Positions 1-7,964 of a stretch of 26,322 nt of DNA are shown here, piece by piece (within the stretch, counting starts at the first letter, position 1; the number at the start of each line of letters is the position of its first letter). The notes under the pieces are model-generated. The model did not search any database. It was not told the DNA's origin and was given only the letters and a program-made list of their open reading frames with translations. Both the position numbers and the translations under genes were made by a program. The stretch comes from a virus. The DNA lies in the IMG/VR virus record IMGVR_UViG_3300044625_000188, positions 1-26,322 of that record; one strand, given 5' to 3'.

Positions 1-2
1 TC

Positions 3-2126
3 AAGGGTAAGAAGCAGACCGTCAGCATTTTCGGTCGTTATGTTGACGACGGGACGCAACTTCAGGGTGGGCGACTCCTTGTGATGGAGGACGCTTACGA
101 TGATCTTGGCGAAGCAACTCCTGCCCTGACTGATGCTCTGAAGCGCATTCTTGACGATCCGGAAGCGAATGCTGTCCTTCCGAACATCACCAAGTATGAA
201 CCTTTGATCAGCCCAGAGAGGTTGTTGAAGGGTCGCGGGAGCGGAGAGCTGGCAAAGACAGTCGAACGGATGAAGCGTGTCACGGACTACTTCTTCGGGA
301 AACTGTATGGATACACGACGGCGTACCTTGACCGATCCCCGCTGTACCGTCAGGTGTATTACAAGCGCGTCGGTGAACTGTTCGATCTCATGGATGACGC
401 ATCGGTCGTGACATTCCGAGACAACATTCTCAAGGGTGCTGCCGATCTGAAACTTGACCCCGATGATTATGTTGGTTCGACCAAGCTGTGGAAGCGCATC
501 GAGGAAAGGGCAGCCAAACCGACTGGTGGTGGCCGCATCAACCTGACCCAAATGGATTCCTACGCCAAGGGTTTCGCTCTGGACGAATTGAACATCACGC
601 TCTATTCGGCTGTGTCGCGCAACAACTTCACGGACATCGCCCGTATTATCGCCCCATTCGGTCAGGCGTGGGGTGAGGTTCTCAACACTTGGGTGCGTTT
701 GATTGCGACGGATCCGAAGGTGCTGCGCCGTGCAAGCTTGATCGTTGAAACCGGCAAAGAAGCCGATCCCGACGGGGATGGTCGAGGTTTCTTCTACAAG
801 GATCCAGTCACCGGTGAGTATGTGTTCAACTATCCGCTGTCCGACAAGGGCATCGGCCTACTGACTGGTCCGATTGCCAAGGCACTGGACAAGGTGCCGA
901 TCTTGAACAGGTTCGGCTCGGACGCTGGTCCAGTCAATGCTTCGTTGACTGCACCAATCAAGTCGCTCAACATGGCGTTGACTCTGACCCCTGGTATCGG
1001 ACCGATGCTTCAGGTTCCGGCAGCGATCATTCTGCGCAACGTCCCAGGCATGGATCAGGTCAAGGAAGTGCTGATGCCGTACGGCGATCCCAGCCTGCGT
1101 GGGACGACGTTCATTCCTGCGTGGTTGCAGAAGTTTGCATCGGGTGTGTGGGACGGTCCAGACACCAGCCGACTCATGGGCCAAACCTACGCCGAGGTCG
1201 TCCAAAGCCTCCACGCCTCGGGCAACTACAACACGGCTGATCAGAACGACCGTGAGCGGATGTTCGAGGATGCCATCGGTATTTCTCGCCAGCTGACCGT
1301 TCTTCGGTCTTTCGGCCAGTTCATCGGACCAACCCGACCAGTTGTCGAGTTTTCCGACGGCGACATCATGACCGCGTTCTACGCCCAGATTCTGGAGCAA
1401 TTCCGTCTTGAGGATTACGACACCGCCACCTCACGGTTTATGGAACTTTTCCCCAATGCCATTTCCTATCTTGGCGCAAAGACCAAAGCCCAGTACGGCG
1501 GTCTTGACGCAGGCAATGTCTACGGCAAATGGGAAGAAGAGAACGGTGCCGTAATCAAGCGTTACCGCGATGTCGGAGGCTACTTCGGCCCAACCGGTGG
1601 CGACTTTGACATCGTCACCTACAGCCGCCAGTTGGCGCAGGGCAAGCGCAGCCGCATGACCGCCCGTCAGATCATCGAGCAGGCTGAGTTCCAGGCTGGT
1701 AACGCCATGTACAAGGAAGTTGCCAAGCAATTCCAAGGCCCGCGTACGGACGAAGTGCGTGAACAGTTGCGCCAGTATCGAGAATTGCTCGGGCAGAAGT
1801 ACCCAGGCTTTGCCACCCTCCAGTCCTTTGACACTCAGAAGTTCGACCGCGAAGTCGCGCAGTTGCGTCGTGCAACAACCGATAACGAACTAGAGGGTAA
1901 CCCCGTCCGCGATGCTGTTGAGATTTACTTGACGGCGCGTGATGAGGCTCTTGGCGTGGCGCAATCCCGTGGCCGTTCAAGCCTTGGTGGCCGCGACGAC
2001 GACGACCTTCGCCAGTTGCTCCGCCAGCTTGGCGAGACACTTGGTGAGAGATACCCAGATTTTGTCAGGTTGTATGATCGGGTGTTGTCCCGAGAAGTAG
2101 AGAGCGACACGGACCCCAATGGCTGA
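3..2126 (+). CDS. Large virion-associated protein, 5' end cut by window
   Basis: The reading frame is open from the first bases of the window to TGA at 2124-2126, so this is the C-terminal ~708 residues of a longer protein. The GTG at 81 and ATG at 84 are probably internal, because in-frame coding-like sequence (KGKKQTVSIFGRYVDDG...) precedes them. The protein is soluble-looking, mostly helical, with a Gly/Pro-rich apolar stretch in the middle (around nt 840-1080, ...LTPGIGPMLQVPAA...) and charged helices at the C-terminus. Its size and place immediately upstream of other long proteins and the scaffold/capsid genes fit a large internal or ejected virion protein of a podovirus-like phage; this is inference from context, as I recognise no catalytic motif. 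A portal or polyvalent enzyme C-terminus is the alternative. The next gene overlaps its stop by 8 bp. Confidence 0.75.
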   Translation, partial: KGKKQTVSIFGRYVDDGTQLQGGRLLVMEDAYDDLGEATPALTDALKRILDDPEANAVLPNITKYEPLISPERLLKGRGSGELAKTVERMKRVTDYFFGKLYGYTTAYLDRSPLYRQVYYKRVGELFDLMDDASVVTFRDNILKGAADLKLDPDDYVGSTKLWKRIEERAAKPTGGGRINLTQMDSYAKGFALDELNITLYSAVSRNNFTDIARIIAPFGQAWGEVLNTWVRLIATDPKVLRRASLIVETGKEADPDGDGRGFFYKDPVTGEYVFNYPLSDKGIGLLTGPIAKALDKVPILNRFGSDAGPVNASLTAPIKSLNMALTLTPGIGPMLQVPAAIILRNVPGMDQVKEVLMPYGDPSLRGTTFIPAWLQKFASGVWDGPDTSRLMGQTYAEVVQSLHASGNYNTADQNDRERMFEDAIGISRQLTVLRSFGQFIGPTRPVVEFSDGDIMTAFYAQILEQFRLEDYDTATSRFMELFPNAISYLGAKTKAQYGGLDAGNVYGKWEEENGAVIKRYRDVGGYFGPTGGDFDIVTYSRQLAQGKRSRMTARQIIEQAEFQAGNAMYKEVAKQFQGPRTDEVREQLRQYRELLGQKYPGFATLQSFDTQKFDREVAQLRRATTDNELEGNPVRDAVEIYLTARDEALGVAQSRGRSSLGGRDDDDLRQLLRQLGETLGERYPDFVRLYDRVLSREVESDTDPNG

Positions 2127-2886
2127 AACAACGACACCGCCGCCAACAACGGCGACGATTGACCAGAAACTGGCCGATCTTCAGGCCGGCTTCAAGCAGC
2201 TTGCTGCTCAGGGTGGCGGGGAGTCTCGCCTCGGTTACACAACGCCTCGTTACGGTGTGCCGGCTGGCTATACCCGTGCGGGCCGTGAGCCTGGTATCTA
2301 CAGCGTTGTGAGTGGCCAGAAAGTTCGAGACAGTTACTATGATCTAGAGAGCGATCCGTTCATTATTCTGTACGGAATTTCGGATGATGTGAAGCGTGAA
2401 GAACTTCGCAAGACGCTGTTCGCTAAGGGCTATTACCGCACAAGCAAGATCCCGACTGGCGCAGTTGATCGTGAAGATGAATACGCGATGTCTGAACTCT
2501 TGCGTGAGGCGAACATCAACCAGACCCAATGGGATCAGTACGTTGACGCTGTCAAGGCCCGGCCAGACAAGACGACTGGTGGGGCGGCACGTCCCCGTCT
2601 GACAGTTACTTCGGCTGATGACATTGTCGTCATTGCCAACCGTTTGGCTATCGAAACATTGGGTCGCAGGCTGAAAGACAACGAGGCTCAGACAATCGCT
2701 CGACTGTACCAAGCGCAAGAACAACAGGCTGGTATGCAGGCTGCCGTGTCGCGTACATCTGTTGCGGCACCCGATGTGACAACGACCGTGATGAACACCC
2801 TCGAGACAAAGTATGGCGGCGAGCAGGAAGCGTACGGTTATTTGCAGGCCGCTAATCGTTTGGCGCGTTTGGTGGGGGCCGTCTGA
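2119..2886 (+). CDS. Putative virion protein, 255 aa
   Basis: ATG at 2119 lies inside the end of the preceding gene (8-bp overlap), and the stop TGA shares a base with the next ATG (TGATG at 2884-2888), so translation is probably coupled. The N-terminus is Thr/Pro-rich and flexible; the middle has a segment with DPFIILYGISDDVKREELRK and a helical C-terminal half with TLGRRLKDNEAQTIARLYQA. No enzymatic motif is visible. Position between two long structural-type genes suggests a virion component or assembly partner. Function not recognised; the coding call is firm because of coupling and absence of competing frames. Confidence 0.75.
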   Translation: MAETTTPPPTTATIDQKLADLQAGFKQLAAQGGGESRLGYTTPRYGVPAGYTRAGREPGIYSVVSGQKVRDSYYDLESDPFIILYGISDDVKREELRKTLFAKGYYRTSKIPTGAVDREDEYAMSELLREANINQTQWDQYVDAVKARPDKTTGGAARPRLTVTSADDIVVIANRLAIETLGRRLKDNEAQTIARLYQAQEQQAGMQAAVSRTSVAAPDVTTTVMNTLETKYGGEQEAYGYLQAANRLARLVGAV

Positions 2887-4571
2887 TGGCAACGCTTCAG
2901 GAACTTGAAAAACTTCTTACCGATATCCAGACACAACTGGATGCGATTGATTCTGCTTCTCCGTCTGCAAGCACACCGCAGGGATCTGTTGAATATCGAA
3001 ACCCTGAAACGGGCCAAGTTGAAACTGTAAAACTTGCCGACCTTGACGTTTTGCGCAAGGGGTTGTCGGAGAACAAGAAGAAACTTCAGGCTGCACTCAA
3101 ACCATTGCGTGACGCGCAAAACACTTACCAGAACGAACTGGTTGGTTTGCGTAGGGCTAAGGAAATTGCGGCGAATCCAATTACAGAATCTGCTCAGGGT
3201 TTGTCGCAAAAGGAAGCTGATTCCAATGTCGTGGCTGCGGAGGCAAAAGTCAACTCTGCTGCACGGCAGGTAACTATTGCTACGCAACGTCTGGCCTCAA
3301 CCGAAGTGCCGGTCGTTCTTGGTACAACCAAGCCGAAAGCTGCTGGTGGCCCACGCACAACCCCGCCCCGAATGAGGATGCCCGAAGAGGCCGCCGACCG
3401 AGGTGTTGTTACTGGAAAGCCGCCGACCCCGCGTGATTTGGCTGGCGGCGGTGGTGGTGGCGGTGGAGCGACCCCGCCACCGAAGCCTGGTAAGCCTGGT
3501 GAAGCGTCTCCTGGTTTGCAGCAAGAGTTTTTGACGGTTGTCAATCAGCAGTTTGGGACATCGTTCAAGACTGTCAATGAATATTTGTCGGCCAAGGGTG
3601 TCAAGGGGATGGCACCTCGAGCGAAGCGTGTTGAGCGATACAACAAGTTCATTGCCGGCAAGGAAGAAACCACGCCAGAGGGCGGTCTGACGGAACGTGG
3701 CAAGCAGATTCTCCAGCAGGAATACGGTTGGGTTTCGGCATACATCGGTATCGATCCTGACGTGGATGCGGCGATGGGTCAGTTGGCGCGAAAGGAAATA
3801 TCCGAGGACGCATTTGACGCAAAGATCCGCTCGAGCAAGTGGTGGCAGGAACGCAACGATTTCACGCGGGCATGGGATGTCAAAGAACGTACACCTGGTT
3901 CTACCGCCCAGAAGGAGATTGACGACCGCGTTCAGTCGATGAAGGATTATGCTTTGTCCACGTTTGGTGTTGTGTTGTCACCGGAGCAGCTGCGTCCGTG
4001 GGCGAGGCAGACCCTCCGAGAGGGTGCGTCTGCCCCGACCCAAGAGAACGGTGTTGCTGCCATTATCGTCAAGGGTGGCAGCCAAGGTGCGATTGACCAG
4101 TTGCGTCAGGGTGGCGTGGCACAAAGAGTCAATGACGTGAACGCCCGTTACGGCTACAACCCTGGATCGGATTTTGTCAACCAGTCCATCTCGAACATTG
4201 CGTTGGGGACAATGACCGAAGATATGTATGAGTCAAAAGTCAAGAGTTTCGTCAAGACCATGTACGGTGCAGACGTTGGCGATTTACTGGACCGAGGCTA
4301 TTCGGTTGCAGATATTTCAGAGCCGTACGTCCAGACCGCCGCACGGATGCTTGAGACAAATCCGAACATGATTGACATGAAGGACACGAAGTTCCAAAAG
4401 GCTTTGGGCATGGTGGATGCTGACGGCAAGAAGCGTCAGATGACTTTGGGCGAGTGGGAGAAAACGCTGCGTACGGACCCGATTTACGGGTGGGATAAAA
4501 CGAACCAAGCAGCAGGTTTGGCTGTTCAGGTTGGCGAGCAGATTTTGCGCCAGTTCGGAAAGGTGCAGTAA
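2886..4571 (+). CDS. Putative virion protein with coiled coils and Gly-rich linker, 561 aa
   Basis: ATG 2886 overlaps the previous stop. Residues 1-25 and roughly 55-135 are charged heptad-like helices (for example LRKGLSENKKKLQAALKPL), followed by a Pro/Thr/Gly linker that includes eight consecutive Gly (residues 187-194) and a PPPKPGKPGE stretch. From about residue 210 to the end the protein is a compact, mostly helical domain without Cys clusters or recognised catalytic residues. A coiled-coil rod joined by a flexible linker to a globular domain is common in phage internal or tail-associated proteins. It ends in TAA directly abutting the ATG of the next gene. Exact role unknown. Confidence 0.75.
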   Translation: MATLQELEKLLTDIQTQLDAIDSASPSASTPQGSVEYRNPETGQVETVKLADLDVLRKGLSENKKKLQAALKPLRDAQNTYQNELVGLRRAKEIAANPITESAQGLSQKEADSNVVAAEAKVNSAARQVTIATQRLASTEVPVVLGTTKPKAAGGPRTTPPRMRMPEEAADRGVVTGKPPTPRDLAGGGGGGGGATPPPKPGKPGEASPGLQQEFLTVVNQQFGTSFKTVNEYLSAKGVKGMAPRAKRVERYNKFIAGKEETTPEGGLTERGKQILQQEYGWVSAYIGIDPDVDAAMGQLARKEISEDAFDAKIRSSKWWQERNDFTRAWDVKERTPGSTAQKEIDDRVQSMKDYALSTFGVVLSPEQLRPWARQTLREGASAPTQENGVAAIIVKGGSQGAIDQLRQGGVAQRVNDVNARYGYNPGSDFVNQSISNIALGTMTEDMYESKVKSFVKTMYGADVGDLLDRGYSVADISEPYVQTAARMLETNPNMIDMKDTKFQKALGMVDADGKKRQMTLGEWEKTLRTDPIYGWDKTNQAAGLAVQVGEQILRQFGKVQ

Positions 4572-5789
4572 ATGTCCAATATTGACAGGACTGATTACAC
4601 GTTCAGCAACATTGACTGGGCCGCGCTAAATACTGAGGCTTTCAATCCTCCAGTCTCACAGTCTGCAATGACCCCAGCCGAGGCAGAGGCGGCAGCAGCT
4701 TTGGCGGGTGGTGGCATTCCGCTGAACCGTCCTTTTGTTGCAGAGACACCGCCAGTTGAACAACCTACGGGCGGCGGCACTCAAACCGTGGAGGAAGAAG
4801 AACCTCAGTTTGTCAGACTGCCGCGAGAGATTGCCCCGATTGTCCAGCCACCGGCAAGTCAAACTCCGATTGAGCCACCCGCTCCGCCCGCGCCAGACCC
4901 AGAGGCAGCGAAAAGGGCTGCTCGAGCCTCGGCCCGACCAATGGCTGAGATTCTGACGGACTATCTCAAGCCGTATTTTTCGCAAGAAGATCTTGATGTT
5001 TTGTTGGGTGTGGCCATCGACAAGATCGTGGAGTTCGGGCAAGATCTTGCGCCGGCAATGGTTCCGATTGAACTAAAGAAAACGACCCAGTACAAGACTC
5101 GTTTTGCCGCCAATGCCAAGCGAATCGAAAAAGGTTTGCCGGAACTGTCGCCGGCTGAGTATGTCAGTTTGGAGCAGACGTACCGCGACCTGTTCAAGGC
5201 ATACGGAATGCCCGACTGGTCGTATGACGAAACAAACGACTTTGAGAAGATTCTTGAAAATAACATTCAGCCTGCTGAAATGAACCGTCGCATCGTCCAA
5301 GGTTTCAACGCTGTCAAAACTGCTCCGCCAGAAGTGATCAAGCAGTTCAAGGATCTCTACGACATTGATGAATCCAACCTTGCTGCGTATTTTCTTGACC
5401 CAACCCGAGGTGCGGAAAAGTTGGTACGTCAGGCCGAGGCCGCCCAGGTTGCTGGAATTGCCAAGCAGGCTGGCGGTATTACGCTTGGTGCTACGGCTGC
5501 CGAGGCTGCATCGTTTGCGGAACGCATCGCTGCCGAGGGTATTGCCCCGTCGGATCTTCAGGCCGGTTTCGCCCGCATTGCCGAACAGCAGGGTCTGTTC
5601 AGGCCGCTCATGCGTGGCGAAGAACAGATCTCCCAGCAGGAACAGGTTGAAGGGACTCTTGGCATCAATGCCGCTGCCCGTCAACGTATTGAGGCGCGTC
5701 GTCGTCGCCGGCAAGCAGAGTTCCAAGAGGGCGGTGGCTTTGCTGAGACTGCTCAGGGTGTCATCGGTCTGCGGACGGTTGGCGAATGA
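4572..5789 (+). CDS. Putative virion protein, Pro-rich N-terminus, 405 aa
   Basis: ATG 4572 follows the previous stop with no spacer. Residues ~45-120 are Pro/Glu/Gln-rich and probably disordered; residues ~125-330 are helical with an Ala-rich segment (QAGGITLGATAAEAASFAER), and the C-terminus carries a strongly basic stretch (RQRIEARRRRRQAEF, ~residues 368-382) followed by Gly-rich GGGFAETAQGVIGL. A basic patch could contact DNA or an acidic partner. This C-terminal style resembles hypothetical structural proteins preceding capsid genes in actinophages (recollection, not verified). It shares ATGA with the zinc-ribbon gene that follows. Confidence 0.75.
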   Translation: MSNIDRTDYTFSNIDWAALNTEAFNPPVSQSAMTPAEAEAAAALAGGGIPLNRPFVAETPPVEQPTGGGTQTVEEEEPQFVRLPREIAPIVQPPASQTPIEPPAPPAPDPEAAKRAARASARPMAEILTDYLKPYFSQEDLDVLLGVAIDKIVEFGQDLAPAMVPIELKKTTQYKTRFAANAKRIEKGLPELSPAEYVSLEQTYRDLFKAYGMPDWSYDETNDFEKILENNIQPAEMNRRIVQGFNAVKTAPPEVIKQFKDLYDIDESNLAAYFLDPTRGAEKLVRQAEAAQVAGIAKQAGGITLGATAAEAASFAERIAAEGIAPSDLQAGFARIAEQQGLFRPLMRGEEQISQQEQVEGTLGINAAARQRIEARRRRRQAEFQEGGGFAETAQGVIGLRTVGE

Positions 5790-5914
5790 TCGAATGCGAC
5801 GGCTGCGGAGTCAAGTACGACCCCGTCGGTTGTCGTTGGCGTTGCCCCAAGTGCGGACTCAAGTCGTCGTGCTGCGAGGGTGAAGCGCAAGATAGTTGCA
5901 CACACAACGATTGA
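5786..5914 (+). CDS. Zinc-ribbon miniprotein, 42 aa
   Basis: A 42-codon gene whose ATG (5786) overlaps the upstream stop as ATGA. The product has paired Cys motifs CDGC (residues 4-7) and CPKC (20-23), then CC (29-30) and a late Cys (38); the first two pairs are spaced as in a single zinc ribbon. Such miniproteins occur next to phage virion genes, but the role is unknown. Coupling and cysteine spacing support coding despite its small size. Confidence 0.7.
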   Translation: MIECDGCGVKYDPVGCRWRCPKCGLKSSCCEGEAQDSCTHND

Positions 5915-6050
5915 TGTGTAAAGTTCTCCACGATCCCGAGTGGAGGAACCGACCAGTAATCCCCCTAGCTGGTTGTGTATAAGGGGCGACCAACAACTAT
6001 GCAGCCATCACGGTCCTCCGCCGTGGTGAGGGCAAAAAGGAGAGTGCCAT
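5915..6050 (+). promoter_or_regulatory. Capsid-operon leader with two hairpins and a possible -10
   Basis: This 136-bp gap is one of the longest intergenic stretches in the window. It contains an inverted repeat CTCCAC/GTGGAG (5926-5931 with 5940-5945) and a second one CATCACGG/CCGTGGTG (6006-6013 with 6021-6028, one G-U pair), neither followed by a T-run. A TATAAG hexamer at 5978-5983 could be a -10 box, but no good -35 lies 16-18 bp upstream. The scaffold gene has a clear ribosome site AAGGAG at 6037-6042. The arrangement suggests a separate transcription or RNA-processing unit for scaffold and capsid; promoter activity is inferred only. Confidence 0.4.
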
Positions 6051-6497
6051 ATGTCCCAGATCGAAGATTTCGACTACGAGGATGACGACTTTGCAGACCG
6101 CAACCCTTTGCGGAATGTGAACAAGAAACTGGAGAAGGAACTTGCTGCTCTGAGAAAAGAGCGTGAGGAACTGCTCGCAGCCAAACGAGAGAACGCTTTC
6201 ATCAAAGCGGGCATCGACCCGAATGATGCGAAGTTCAAGTATTTCGTCAAGGGCTACGACGGTGATCTGACTCCAGATGCCATCCGAGAAGCAGGGATTG
6301 AGGCGCAGTTGATCGCCCCACCGTCGCCGGTGTCCGCAAGTGCGGACGAGCAGGCTGCGTGGAACCGCACCGCCAAGGTGGCTGCGGGTGCCAACGCAGC
6401 ACAAGCACCAGTCGATTGGGCAGCGCGAATCAACGCCGCCGAATCCCCCGCAGAGGTCGAAGCGATCATGGCAGAGGCACGAGCTGCCCTCGGGTAG
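6051..6497 (+). CDS. Capsid scaffolding protein, 148 aa
   Basis: The protein begins with a strongly acidic segment (EDFDYEDDDFADRN), continues into a charged coiled coil (residues ~20-46, KKLEKELAALRKEREELLAA), then a short domain with FIKAGIDPNDAKFKYFVKGY, and ends Ala-rich and helical. This composition, length and position immediately before the major capsid gene are the standard signature of tailed-phage scaffolding proteins, which template procapsid assembly and are then expelled or degraded. ATG 6051 is chosen for the AAGGAG eight bases upstream. No protease domain is seen, so maturation protease, if any, is encoded elsewhere. Confidence 0.85.
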   Translation: MSQIEDFDYEDDDFADRNPLRNVNKKLEKELAALRKEREELLAAKRENAFIKAGIDPNDAKFKYFVKGYDGDLTPDAIREAGIEAQLIAPPSPVSASADEQAAWNRTAKVAAGANAAQAPVDWAARINAAESPAEVEAIMAEARAALG

Positions 6498-6538
6498 CGA
6501 ATACCCCCAAATCACTTCAACCCTGAAAGGAAACCCAA

Positions 6539-7516
6539 GTGGCCGGAGAAACAACCACCTCCTCACTTTCGGTTGACCAGACAGCATTTGATCGCCTTGC
6601 GTACTTCGCTCTGCGTTCGGAACTTCTGTTCGACCAGGCTGCCGATGTGCAGCCGACCCAGCAGTCCATGCCTGGTTCTGCCGTCACGTTCACGATTTTC
6701 GCGGACATCGCAGCTGCCACCAGCACCCTCAACGAGGTCACCGACGTTACCCCGACCGCTCTGAGCGACTCGCAGGTCACCGTCACCCTCGCTGAATACG
6801 GCAACGCTGTCGTCACCACGGCCAAGCTCCGTGGCACGTCGTTCCTCGACGTTGACGCTGCTGCTGCGAACATCATCGGTTACAACGCTGGCGACTCAAT
6901 CGACCAGGTTGTCCGTGAAGTTCTCGCCGGCGGCCAGAACGTCGTGTACGCAACGGGTGGCGCAAGCGACCCGACGAGCCGTGCAACGGTCGGCAGCGAC
7001 GACACGATCACCGCGAACGACGTTCGCAAGGTCGTGGCCCAGCTCCGTGCAGCCAATGTCGCAACCTTCAACGGTTCGTACATCGGCTATATCCACCCTG
7101 ACGTGTCGTTCGACTTCCGTTCGGCAACCGATGCGGCTGGCTTCCGTAGCTCGGTCCAGTACACCAACGCGATGCCCTTCTACCAGGGCGAGATCGGCAC
7201 GTTTGAGTCGGTCCGCTTCATCGAAACCCCCCGCGCCAAGGTGTTCACGAACGCCTCGGACGGCTCGGGTTCTTCGACCGGTTCCAGCGCGACGGTGGAC
7301 GTGTACTGCACCCACATCATGGGCCGTCAGGCTCTCGCCAAGGCACACAGCATCACCGATGGCAACGGCTCCATGCCGAAGATCGTTCGCGGCAACGTGA
7401 CCGACCTTCTCATGCGCCTCCAGCCGATCGGCTGGTACTGGCTCGGTGGCTACGGACGCTTCCGTGAGGCAAGCCTCCGCCGCATCGAGTCGGCCTCGAG
7501 CATCGGCTCCAACTGA
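6539..7516 (+). CDS. Major capsid protein, N4-gp56-like, 325 aa
   Basis: GTG 6539 is preceded by GAAAGGA at 6525-6531. The sequence shows hallmarks I associate with the N4-gp56 family of HK97-fold coat proteins: an N-terminal helix with LAYFALRSELLFDQ, a beta-rich segment TFTIFADIAAATSTLNEVTD, the strand-rich TVTLAEYGNAVVTTAKL, and the domain segment YIGYIHPDVSFDFR. A Ser/Gly-rich loop (SDGSGSSTGSSATV, ~residues 240-253) interrupts the C-terminal part and could be surface exposed. It forms the icosahedral shell. Codon use is markedly C-ending, as expected for a highly expressed gene, and the gene is closed by a strong terminator. Family named from recollection of motifs, not a search. Confidence 0.88.
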   Translation: MAGETTTSSLSVDQTAFDRLAYFALRSELLFDQAADVQPTQQSMPGSAVTFTIFADIAAATSTLNEVTDVTPTALSDSQVTVTLAEYGNAVVTTAKLRGTSFLDVDAAAANIIGYNAGDSIDQVVREVLAGGQNVVYATGGASDPTSRATVGSDDTITANDVRKVVAQLRAANVATFNGSYIGYIHPDVSFDFRSATDAAGFRSSVQYTNAMPFYQGEIGTFESVRFIETPRAKVFTNASDGSGSSTGSSATVDVYCTHIMGRQALAKAHSITDGNGSMPKIVRGNVTDLLMRLQPIGWYWLGGYGRFREASLRRIESASSIGSN

Positions 7517-7539
7517 CACGATCAACCCGTGTAGCATCG

Positions 7540-7565
7540 GCCCCCTGCGCAAGCGGGGGGCTTTT
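7540..7565 (+). terminator. Intrinsic terminator after the capsid gene
   Basis: A GC-rich stem, GCCCCCTGC (7540-7548) pairing with GCGGGGGGC (7553-7561) around a GCAA tetraloop, is followed by TTTT at 7562-7565. The stem is nine pairs with one T-G wobble. It lies 23 bases after the capsid stop codon. This is a classic Rho-independent terminator, the best in the window, and would limit read-through from capsid into the fibre genes. Confidence 0.85.
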
Positions 7566-7573
7566 GCTATTAT
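7565..7573 (+). promoter_or_regulatory. Possible extended -10 promoter element
   Basis: TGCTATTAT matches the extended -10 pattern TGnTATnAT and sits directly after the capsid terminator, 17 bases before the next start codon (7591). No convincing -35 is present, as expected for extended -10 promoters, but the predicted leader would be only about ten bases with a GAGG at 7581-7584. A plausible restart promoter for the fibre genes; weak evidence. Confidence 0.3.
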
Positions 7574-7590
7574 CACGAACGAGGTAACCC

Positions 7591-7953
7591 ATGTCGATTT
7601 CCAACTACGCCGAGAACGCTCTGCTTGACACGCTTCGCAATCAGTCGTTTGCGGTCACCACAACCTACGTCAAGTTGCACACCGGTGACCCTGGTGAGGC
7701 CGGCACGTCGAACGCTGCGACGGAGACGACCCGCAAGTCGGTGTCGTGGTCTGCTGCATCAAGCGGTTCGATGGCTTCGTCGGCAACGCTGGAATGGACG
7801 AACGTCGCCGCGACCGAGACGTACAGCCATTGGTCGTTGTGGGACAACGCTTCTGCTGGCAACTGCTTGTGGTCGGGTGCGTTGTCATCTTCGGCTGCTG
7901 TTACGGCGGGCGACACTTTTCAGATCACATCGCTGACGCTGTCGCTGGACTAG
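7591..7953 (+). CDS. Small fibre- or decoration-like virion protein, 120 aa
   Basis: First gene after the capsid terminator. The protein is beta-rich with YVKLHTGDPGEAGTSNAA near residues 26-43, a TYSHWSLWDNASAGN segment near 80-95 and an Ala/Ser-rich C-terminal strand. Short proteins with the pattern 'LHTGDPGxxGTSN ... hWsLwDa' recur in phages, usually annotated as tail-fibre or capsid-decoration-like; I rely on recollection for that. It probably forms a trimeric or surface-bound virion accessory. No membrane segment or enzymatic motif. Confidence 0.75.
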   Translation: MSISNYAENALLDTLRNQSFAVTTTYVKLHTGDPGEAGTSNAATETTRKSVSWSAASSGSMASSATLEWTNVAATETYSHWSLWDNASAGNCLWSGALSSSAAVTAGDTFQITSLTLSLD

Positions 7954-7964
7954 CGGGGTAGGCG

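Noticed and set aside
858-1400. A 180-codon minus-strand frame inside the first virion protein gene.
   Set aside because: Antisense shadow of a long, well-formed plus-strand gene; no motifs and no initiation signal.
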